This document shows positions 32,903-39,010 of a stretch of DNA of 39,010 bases, piece by piece. The DNA is from Massilia alkalitolerans DSM 17462 (lineage in GTDB: Bacteria > Pseudomonadota > Gammaproteobacteria > Burkholderiales > Burkholderiaceae_D): NCBI RefSeq assembly GCF_000427785.1, contig NZ_ATYR01000041.1:371-39380 (forward strand), in the 5' to 3' direction. Positions within the stretch are counted from its first letter, which is position 1, and each line of letters starts with the position of its first letter. The notes beneath the pieces are model-generated. The model did not search any database and had not been told where the DNA came from. It saw only the letters and a list, made by a program, of their open reading frames with translations. A program made the position numbers and the translations under genes.

Positions 32903-32958
32903 TGGTATTAGCACCGACGCGCCGGCACCACAATCTTGTGTATCTAATAACGCAAAAA

Positions 32959-32999
32959 TGTGATGTGCATCACAAATTTTTGTCTTTATCGTTCATAAT
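32959..32999 (+). promoter_or_regulatory. CRP box and promoter of the type I secretion operon
   Basis: TGTGATGTGCATCACA (32959-32974) has both consensus CRP half sites in 7-base arms. CATAAT at 32994-32999 is a good -10, 27.5 bases from the box centre; TAATGT two bases later would give 29.5. This places the box near -40, close to class II geometry. The leader to ATG 33062 is about 55 bases. Confidence 0.68.
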
Positions 33000-33061
33000 G
33001 TATGGCGATTCATTTCCCGTAGGAAGTATCTAAAGTGCACTGAGCTTTGCACACCTTACAC

Positions 33062-34849
33062 ATGACGAAATTCTTAGACGAAAAAACTGAAATCGGCCGC
33101 GCCCTGCTGTCATTCAAGCGCACCTTCTGGACGATCGGCGTCTTCAGCGCCATCATCAACCTGTTGATGCTGGTGCCGTCGCTGTACATGCTGCAGGTGT
33201 ACGACCGGGTCCTGGCCAGCCGCAACGAGATCACGCTCCTGATGCTGACCCTGCTGATGCTGGGCGCCTACCTGTTCATGGGCGGGCTGGAGGTGATCCG
33301 CTCCTTCGTGCTGGTGCGCGTCGGCGCGCGCTTCGACATGGTGCTCAACAAACGCATCTATACCGCGTCCTTCGAGCAGAACCTCAAGCAGGCCGGCGGC
33401 AACGCGGGCCAGGCCTTGAACGACCTGACCAACCTGCGGCAGTTCCTGACCGGCAATGCGCTGTTCGCCTTCTTCGACGCGCCCTGGTTCCCGATCTACC
33501 TGATCGTCATCTTCATGTTCGATCCCTGGCTGGGCCTGTTCGCACTGGCCGGCACGATCGTGCTGGTGGTGCTGGCCTACGTCAACGAGCGCGTGACCAA
33601 GCAGCCCCTGACGGAAGCGAACACGATGGCGATCTCGGCCAGTACGCTGGCGACCAACAACCTGCGCAATGCCGAGGTGATCGAGTCGATGGGCATGCTG
33701 CCGAACCTGATCAGCCGCTGGTTCAAGATGCACGGCAAGTTCCTCAACCTGCAGGCCGACGCCAGCCAGAAGGCCGGCAGCATCGGCGCCGTGACCAAGT
33801 TCGTGCAGACCTCGCTGCAATCGCTGGTGCTGGGCCTGGGCGCCCTGCTGGTGCTGGAGCAGAAGATCACCCCGGGCATGATGATTGCCGCCTCGATCCT
33901 GGTCGGCCGTACCCTGGCCCCGGTGCAGCAGGTGATCGGGGTCTGGAAGACCTGGTCGAGCACCCGCAGCGCCTACGATCGCCTGACCAAGCTGCTCGAC
34001 GCCAATCCTGCGCGTCCGGCCGGCATGGCCCTGCCGGCGCCGAAAGGCATCCTGACCCTGGAAGGCGTGACCGCCGCGCCGCCGGGCACGCGCGCCCCGA
34101 TCGTCAAGAACGTGTCCTTCGGCATCGTTCCGGGCGACGTCCTGGGTATCCTCGGACCGAGCGGTTCGGGCAAGTCGACCCTGGCGCGCCTGCTGGTGGG
34201 CGTGTGGCCGGCGATGATGGGCAAGGTGCGCCTGGACGGCGCCGACATCTACAGCTGGAACAAGGCGGAACTGGGGCCGCACCTCGGCTACCTGCCGCAG
34301 GACATCGAGCTGTTCGGCGGCACCGTCAGCGAGAACATCGCCCGCTTCGGCGAAGTGGATGCCGAAAAAGTGGTGCAGGCGGCCAAGCGCGCCGGCGTGC
34401 ACGACATGATCCTGCACTTCCCGGAAGGCTACGACACCCAGCTGGGCGACGGCGGCGCCGGCCTGTCCGGCGGCCAGAAGCAGCGCATCGGCCTGGCGCG
34501 CGCCATGTACGGCGACCCCTCGCTGATCGTGCTGGACGAGCCGAACTCGAACCTCGACGATGCCGGTGAACAGGCGCTGGTGGCCGCGGTCACCGACCTG
34601 CGCCAGCGCGGCAAGACCATCATCCTGATCACCCACCGCACCAGCATCATCGGCGCCACCACCAAATTGCTCCTGATGCGCGAGGGCGCGGTCCACATGT
34701 TCGGCCCCACCGGCCAGGTGCTGGCGGCCCTGCAGGAAGCCAATGCCAAGGCATTGCAGGCCGCGCAGGCCGCGGTGGCCGCCAAGACCCAGCAGGCCGG
34801 CGCCAGCCCGCAAGACCAGGCGGCAACTATCGGAGAAGCGAAACAATGA
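33062..34849 (+). CDS. Type I secretion ABC transporter, PrtD type
   Basis: A 595-residue inner-membrane transporter with the membrane unit at about 20-320 and the ATPase at about 330-565. It drives one-step export of C-terminal-signal proteins. Family blocks are NLLMLVPSLYMLQVYDRVL, FDAPWFPIYLIVIF and GVWKTWSSTRSAYDRL. The ATPase has Walker A GPSGSGKST, signature LSGGQKQRIGLARAMYGDP, Walker B LIVLDEPNSNLD and ITHRTS. There is no C39 peptidase or C39-like domain in front, which fits the PrtD group (exporters of proteases and S-layer proteins such as RsaA) rather than the HlyB or LapB groups. ATG 33062 is chosen; the earlier TTG 33047 would add MHTLH. The last 50 residues are Ala/Gln-rich. ATGA (34846-34849) couples it to the adaptor gene. 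Confidence 0.95.
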   Translation: MTKFLDEKTEIGRALLSFKRTFWTIGVFSAIINLLMLVPSLYMLQVYDRVLASRNEITLLMLTLLMLGAYLFMGGLEVIRSFVLVRVGARFDMVLNKRIYTASFEQNLKQAGGNAGQALNDLTNLRQFLTGNALFAFFDAPWFPIYLIVIFMFDPWLGLFALAGTIVLVVLAYVNERVTKQPLTEANTMAISASTLATNNLRNAEVIESMGMLPNLISRWFKMHGKFLNLQADASQKAGSIGAVTKFVQTSLQSLVLGLGALLVLEQKITPGMMIAASILVGRTLAPVQQVIGVWKTWSSTRSAYDRLTKLLDANPARPAGMALPAPKGILTLEGVTAAPPGTRAPIVKNVSFGIVPGDVLGILGPSGSGKSTLARLLVGVWPAMMGKVRLDGADIYSWNKAELGPHLGYLPQDIELFGGTVSENIARFGEVDAEKVVQAAKRAGVHDMILHFPEGYDTQLGDGGAGLSGGQKQRIGLARAMYGDPSLIVLDEPNSNLDDAGEQALVAAVTDLRQRGKTIILITHRTSIIGATTKLLLMREGAVHMFGPTGQVLAALQEANAKALQAAQAAVAAKTQQAGASPQDQAATIGEAKQ

Positions 34850-36198
34850 AGTTGTTAAAGAACGAAACGACGGAAGTCATTTCCCACGACGCCACCCCGC
34901 TGGCGGTGAACACCGATGCCAAGGCCTACAGCCGGCTCGGCTGGATCATCGTCCTGCTGGGCGTGGGCGGCTTCCTCCTGTGGGCGCTGCTGGCGCCGCT
35001 GGACAAGGGCGTGCCGCTGAGCGGACACGTGGCCAAGGAATCGAATCGCCAGTCGGTGCAGCACCAGAGCGGCGGCACGGTGCAGGAAATCCTGGTGCGC
35101 AACGGCGACATCGTCAAGGCCGGCCAGGTGCTGGTGCGCATGAACTCGGTGATGGCCAGGGCCGGCGTCGAGACCACCGAAAGCCAGTACCTGTCGGCGC
35201 TGGCCAACGAAGCGCGCCTGTCGGCCGAGCGCGACGGCCTGAACACGATCGCTTTCCCGGCCGAGCTGGAAAAGCGCCGCAACGAGCCGCAGGTGGCCGG
35301 CTTGATCAGCCTGCAGAACGCGCTGCTGGCCTCGCGCAAGGCCTCGCTGCAGAGCGAACTGGCTGCGCTGGACGAGAACATCGCCGGCCTCAAGCTGCAG
35401 ATCCAGGGCCTCGAGGAATCGCGCGAGAGCAAGAAGGAGCAGGTCACTTTCCTGAAGGAGCAGCTGGCCGGCATGCGCGACCTGGCGAAGGAAGGCTACG
35501 TCGCCCGCAACCGCCTGCTCGAGCTGGAGCGCACCTATGCCCAGCTGGGCGGCTCGATTTCGGAAGACATCGGCAATATCGGCCGTGCGCGCCGCCAGGT
35601 GACCGAACTGACCCTGCGCAAGGCCCAGCGCCTGCAGGATTACCAGAAGGAAGTGCGCACCCAGCTGTCCGAAGTGCAGCGCGAGGCGCAGGGCCAGGGC
35701 GCGCGCCTGCAGGCGCAGCGCTTCGAGCTGTCGAACGTCGAAGTCAAGGCGCCGGTCGGCGGCACCGTGGTGGGCCTGGCGGTGTTCACCAACGGCGGCG
35801 TGGTGCAGCCCGGTTTCAAGATGATGGAAATCGTGCCGACCGACGACCCGCTGGTGGTCGAGGGCCAGCTGCCGGTCAACCTGGTGGACAAGGTCCATCC
35901 GGGCCTGAAGGTCGAACTGATGTTCTCGGCGTTCAATGCCAACCGCACGCCGCACATCGAAGGCGAGGTCGAGACCGTCGCGGCCGACCGTACCGTCGAC
36001 GAGCGTACCGGCATGGCCTTCTACGTGGTGCGCGTCAAGGTGTCGCCGGCGGGCGCGAAGATGGTCGCCCACCACAAGATGGACATCCGTCCCGGCATGC
36101 CGGTGGAACTGTTCGTCAAGACCGGCGAGCGCACGATGATGAACTACCTGCTCAAGCCGCTGATGGACCGTGCCCAGTCGTCGATGAGCGAGGATTGA
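34846..36198 (+). CDS. Type I secretion periplasmic adaptor, HlyD/PrtE type
   Basis: A 450-residue membrane fusion protein that links the ABC transporter to the outer-membrane channel. A single helix lies at about 27-48 (RLGWIIVLLGVGGFLLWALL), then a beta strand region with GHVAKESNRQSVQHQSGGTVQEI, two long coiled-coil helices (about 110-290), and the returning lipoyl-like strand VKAPVGGTVVGLAVFTNGG. The C-terminal blocks KMMEIVP, DKVHPGLKVELMFSAFN and IRPGMPVELFVKTGERTMMNYLLKPL are diagnostic of this family. It overlaps the transporter gene by four bases and is followed two bases later by the TolC-like gene. Confidence 0.95.
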   Translation: MKLLKNETTEVISHDATPLAVNTDAKAYSRLGWIIVLLGVGGFLLWALLAPLDKGVPLSGHVAKESNRQSVQHQSGGTVQEILVRNGDIVKAGQVLVRMNSVMARAGVETTESQYLSALANEARLSAERDGLNTIAFPAELEKRRNEPQVAGLISLQNALLASRKASLQSELAALDENIAGLKLQIQGLEESRESKKEQVTFLKEQLAGMRDLAKEGYVARNRLLELERTYAQLGGSISEDIGNIGRARRQVTELTLRKAQRLQDYQKEVRTQLSEVQREAQGQGARLQAQRFELSNVEVKAPVGGTVVGLAVFTNGGVVQPGFKMMEIVPTDDPLVVEGQLPVNLVDKVHPGLKVELMFSAFNANRTPHIEGEVETVAADRTVDERTGMAFYVVRVKVSPAGAKMVAHHKMDIRPGMPVELFVKTGERTMMNYLLKPLMDRAQSSMSED

Positions 36199-36200
36199 CC

Positions 36201-37553
36201 ATGCAGAACGTGAAGAAGATCCGGCCGGGCCTGGCGCTGCGTGCTGGCGTGCTCGGGGTGCTGCTGGCGGGCAGCGCCGGCGGCGCCGGCGCGGTGTCGC
36301 TGACCCAGGCCTACGAGGCGGCCATCAAGCACGACCCGGTATTCCGCATGCGCTTCTACGAGAACGAATCCGGCAAGGAAAACCGGATCATCGGCCGCTC
36401 CTTCCTGCTGCCCCAGGTCTCGGGCAGCTATTCCTACGGCAAGAACGTGGCCGACCAGGACTACCTCCAGTTCGGCATTCCGCAGCACCAGAGCCCGCGC
36501 TACACCAGCCGCTCGGGCGTGGTCCAGCTGCGCCAGCCGCTGTTCAGCATGGAAGGCATCGCGCGCTACCGCCAGGGCAAGGCCCAGTCGGCCCAGAGCG
36601 AGGAGGCCTACGAGGCCGCCATCGACGAGGTGTCGGTGCGGGTGGTGAGCGCCTACCTGGACGTGCTGTTCGCGCAGGACCAGCTGGCGCTGGCCAAGGT
36701 GCAGCGCGACGCCAGCCTGGAGCTGAAAAAGCTCAACCAGCGCCTGCTGGAAAGGGGCGAGGGCACCAAGACCGACATGCTGGAAACCCAGGCCCGCCTG
36801 GACCTGGCCGAAGCGCAGGTGATTGAAGCGCAGGACAACGTGACCGCGACCCGCAATACGCTCGAAGGCGTGATCGGCATGGATCCGGGCGAGTTGGACC
36901 GCCTGGGCGAGCAGTTCCGTCCGATCGCGCTGGAGCCGGTCGCGTTCGAAGACTGGCGCAAGCTGGCGCTAGCGCGCAACAACCAGCTGGCGGCGGCCCG
37001 CCTGGCGGTCGAAACCGCCCGCCTGGACATCGACCGCGTGCGCGCGGGACACTACCCGCGCGTGGACTTCGTGGCCACCTACAACAGGAGCGACAGCGAA
37101 TCGCTGACCAACCTGAACCAGCAGCAGGTCAACCGCCAGCTCGGCGTGCAGGTGAACATTCCCCTGTACCAGGGCGGGGCGATCAGCGCCAGCACGCGCC
37201 AGGCCGCGGCAGCCTATGGCCGGGCCCAGGCCGAACTGGATGCCCGCACCAATGAAATCACGGTCGAGCTGCGCAAGGCCCACAGCCTCGTCACCAGCAG
37301 TGCGCGCAAGGTCGACGCGCTGAGCAAGGCGGTCGAGTCGGGCAAGCTCCTGATGACTGCCACCGAGCAGAGCATCAAGGGCGGCGTGCGCATCAACCTC
37401 GACCTGCTCAATGCCCAGCAGCAGCTGTTCACCAGCCAGCGCGACCTGGCGCAAGCGCGCTACGCCTACCTGATCGCGCTGATGCGCTTGCGCGCGGCGG
37501 CAGGCGTACTGCAGGCCGATTCGGTGCGCGAGATCGCAGCCCACTTCCGCTAA
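36201..37553 (+). CDS. Type I secretion outer-membrane channel, TolC/PrtF type
   Basis: A 450-residue outer-membrane efflux protein with a signal peptide (cut near AGA, about 31) and two repeats of the TolC fold. The first block is SLTQAYEAAIKHDPVFRMRFYENES, and the second half has ARNNQLAAARLAVETARLDIDRVRAGHYPRVDFVATY and NIPLYQGGAISASTRQAAA. The end, VRINLDLLNAQQQLFTSQRDLAQARYAYL, is strongly typical. Three subunits form the exit channel of the secretion machine. AGGA before ATG 36201 overlaps the adaptor gene end. It is the third and last gene of the operon. Confidence 0.95.
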   Translation: MQNVKKIRPGLALRAGVLGVLLAGSAGGAGAVSLTQAYEAAIKHDPVFRMRFYENESGKENRIIGRSFLLPQVSGSYSYGKNVADQDYLQFGIPQHQSPRYTSRSGVVQLRQPLFSMEGIARYRQGKAQSAQSEEAYEAAIDEVSVRVVSAYLDVLFAQDQLALAKVQRDASLELKKLNQRLLERGEGTKTDMLETQARLDLAEAQVIEAQDNVTATRNTLEGVIGMDPGELDRLGEQFRPIALEPVAFEDWRKLALARNNQLAAARLAVETARLDIDRVRAGHYPRVDFVATYNRSDSESLTNLNQQQVNRQLGVQVNIPLYQGGAISASTRQAAAAYGRAQAELDARTNEITVELRKAHSLVTSSARKVDALSKAVESGKLLMTATEQSIKGGVRINLDLLNAQQQLFTSQRDLAQARYAYLIALMRLRAAAGVLQADSVREIAAHFR

Positions 37554-37582
37554 ACATCAGCGGAAGCCTGATCGCGATCGAT

Positions 37583-37620
37583 CACCGCCAGGGCGGTGCC
37601 CCGATGTCTCTTTTTAAGAG
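37583..37620 (+). terminator. Likely terminator after the secretion operon
   Basis: CACCGCC (37583-37589) pairs with GGCGGTG (37592-37598). After a short spacer a second small hairpin, TCTCTT-TTT-AAGAGA (37607-37621), follows with Ts inside. The T-run is not directly at the first stem, so the strength is uncertain. Confidence 0.5.
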
Positions 37621-37636
37621 AGGAAGCGTGTTTTTG

Positions 37637-37666
37637 TTGCGGAAGGTAAACTTTCCCGCGTACACT
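37637..37666 (+). promoter_or_regulatory. Putative promoter of the large DUF4214 protein gene
   Basis: TTGCGG (37637-37642) and TACACT (37661-37666) are 18 bases apart, giving a start near 37673 and a leader of about 37 bases. No CRP box is seen here, unlike at the S-layer-like gene and the secretion operon. Confidence 0.4.
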
Positions 37667-37709
37667 AAAAGTTGTTTTATGAATTTCGAATAACTTGTAC
37701 GGGAATTAC

Positions 37710-39010
37710 ATGGCATCGCAATATGAAGCTGCAGTCGCGTCTTTCTACCTGGCCTATTACGGTCGTCCGGCTGATCCCGCCGGGCTTGCATTCTGGGCGG
37801 GGCACCTCGAACGGGCTGGCGGTGACTTCAGCCTGATCATCCAGGCCTTGTCCACATCCGCCGAAGCGACTGCCCGCTTCGCCAATACCACGCCGGCACA
37901 ACGCCTGGACCAGATTTATCAAGAGCTGTTCGGCCGTAAGCCGGACGCAGCCGGCCTGGAGTTCTGGTCCAAGGCCATCGACGCTGGCGCGGTTTCGCTG
38001 CCGGATGCGGTTCTGGCGGTGATGCAGGGCGCCCAGGGTGTCGACCTGTCGCTGAACCAGGCGCGCAAGGGCGCGGCCGAGGCCTTCACCGCGCGGATTG
38101 CGCAGTCGGGGGGCGGCTATGACGGCATGGCCGCGACCGAGGTGGGGCGGCTGCTCGTGCAAGCAGTGGGGATCCACACCAAGACCGCAGACTTGCAGGC
38201 GATGGTGGATGCGGCCGCGCGCCTGGCGCAGGCCGCCACCGATGCGCCGGTGGTGATCCAGGCGCTGGCCGCTGACGGTAAGCTGAGCGCTCTGCTGGAT
38301 CTGCCAAAGGCGGTGGCCAACCCGGTGGCGCTGATGCAGACGCTGGCCGAAACTGCACGCATCGCAGCCGGCAATCCGGTCACCCTCGACGCACTGTTGC
38401 GCGGCGGTAGCATGGAACACGTCCTGACCGTGATGCCGCAGAGTGCGACCCTGGAGCAGGTAGTGGCCGCGCTGGAGCAAGGCGGCCTGCCGGCCGCCAT
38501 CGACGTGGTATATCCGCCTGAGCCGGAACCGCAGTTCACGGTGAGCATCGGTCTGGCCGATCAGTCTCCCGCATTCAGCGAGATGCCCGGCGCCGACAAC
38601 GGTAGCAACGCGCAAGTCATCAACAGCGACATGCGTTTTTCGGGCATTGGCGCGGTGAGCTCCGCGACGGTGACGATCACCAATACCAAACCTGGCGACG
38701 AACTCGTGTTTGTGGACACGGCCAGGATCCAAGGTAAGGTGACCATCGACGATCACGGCAACAAGGTGTTGACACTGAGCGGCAAGCCCGGCCAATCGCC
38801 GGCGAATGCCGATTTCGAGGCTGCTCTTGAAACTGTCAAGTTCAATAACACCTCGGACACTCCGGATACCACGACGCGGAACATCGCGTTCAAGGTGAGC
38901 GATGGTTCGGCTACTTCTGCGGCAGCAACCGATACGCTCACCGTTAAAGCAACGAACGACACCTCAGCCGGTTCGGTCACGATCGCCGGCACGGCCGCCG
39001 AAGACCAGGT
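37710..39010 (+). CDS. Large DUF4214 adhesin-like protein, 3' end outside window
   Basis: The frame starts at ATG 37710 (GGGA upstream) and is open to the right edge, giving 433 codons so far. Residues 1-115 are a DUF4214 domain in the same form as the S-layer-like protein (VASFYLAYYGRPADPAGLAFWAG and LDQIYQELFGRKPDAAGLEFWS), again without signal peptide. A helical region follows to about 265. From about 270 beta-rich repeats of about 100 residues begin: FTVSIGLADQSPAFSE, the VSSATVTITNTKPGDELVF strand and FKVSDGSATSAAATDTLTV. The last residues, SVTIAGTAAEDQ, are the usual start of tandem Ig-like adhesin repeats. This points to a long surface protein exported by the secretion operon just upstream. 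Total size and C-terminal signal are unseen. Confidence 0.85.
   Translation, partial: MASQYEAAVASFYLAYYGRPADPAGLAFWAGHLERAGGDFSLIIQALSTSAEATARFANTTPAQRLDQIYQELFGRKPDAAGLEFWSKAIDAGAVSLPDAVLAVMQGAQGVDLSLNQARKGAAEAFTARIAQSGGGYDGMAATEVGRLLVQAVGIHTKTADLQAMVDAAARLAQAATDAPVVIQALAADGKLSALLDLPKAVANPVALMQTLAETARIAAGNPVTLDALLRGGSMEHVLTVMPQSATLEQVVAALEQGGLPAAIDVVYPPEPEPQFTVSIGLADQSPAFSEMPGADNGSNAQVINSDMRFSGIGAVSSATVTITNTKPGDELVFVDTARIQGKVTIDDHGNKVLTLSGKPGQSPANADFEAALETVKFNNTSDTPDTTTRNIAFKVSDGSATSAAATDTLTVKATNDTSAGSVTIAGTAAEDQ

Noticed and set aside
33062..34849. HlyB/LapB-type exporter with C39-like domain
   Set aside because: The protein starts only about 20 residues before the first membrane helix, so there is no room for a C39 domain; it fits the PrtD group.

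Overview
The window looks like chromosomal DNA of a GC-rich Gram-negative beta-proteobacterium, most likely Oxalobacteraceae (Massilia/Telluria/Duganella-like). This is an inference from high GC3, the protein styles (PAS/CHASE/LOV kinases, DUF4214 proteins secreted by a type I system, FecR and CHASE2 neighbours) and outer-membrane export components. No rRNA, tRNA or CRISPR array is visible.

Layout. (1) 1-850: the 3' part of a TnpB gene (IS200/IS605 superfamily) whose right end abuts a 39-codon stub of a cytochrome P450-like gene on the minus strand. (2) 915-7060: a CHASE-PAS histidine kinase (minus), then on the plus strand a small membrane-anchored protein, a LON-domain protein, an anti-sigma-like membrane protein and an RhlE-type RNA helicase with a long leader that contains an attenuator-like hairpin. 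(3) 7108-8799: a LOV-domain (blue-light) hybrid histidine kinase. (4) 8944-22740 (minus): one tightly overlapping nine-gene operon for a surface glycan: Wzm/Wzt-type ABC exporter with a C-terminal cargo-binding-like domain, FkbM methyltransferase, a double GT-B glycosyltransferase, a GtrA/GtrB pair and three large membrane proteins that look like GT-C transferases (two are tandem paralogues). (5) 22910-24489 (minus): a small membrane protein, a CRP-type regulator and a VanZ-like protein. (6) 24599-28961 (minus): a CHASE2-adenylate cyclase, a TPR/outer-membrane beta-barrel protein and an acyltransferase-3 protein; divergent from these is a periplasmic FecR-domain protein (29162-30535). (7) 30873-39010 (plus): a very abundant-looking, cysteine-free DUF4214 protein (S-layer-like), a complete PrtD/PrtE/PrtF-type type I secretion operon, and the start of a large DUF4214 adhesin that runs off the window.

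How the parts may work together. The strongest idea in the window is a self-contained cAMP circuit. Three TGTGA-N6-TCACA-type boxes lie upstream of the FecR gene, the S-layer-like gene and the type I secretion operon. Each sits 27-31 bp upstream of a -10-like hexamer, the class II CRP geometry. The window also encodes a class III cyclase with adenylate-specifying residues and a periplasmic CHASE2 sensor, and a CRP-type regulator with the cAMP-phosphate contacts and the RETVxR recognition helix of E. coli CRP. The reading is that an envelope signal raises cAMP, which turns on a surface protein, its exporter and a FecR sensor; the neighbouring glycan operon could decorate the surface made by this export. 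The circuit is an inference, but its components and boxes are directly visible.
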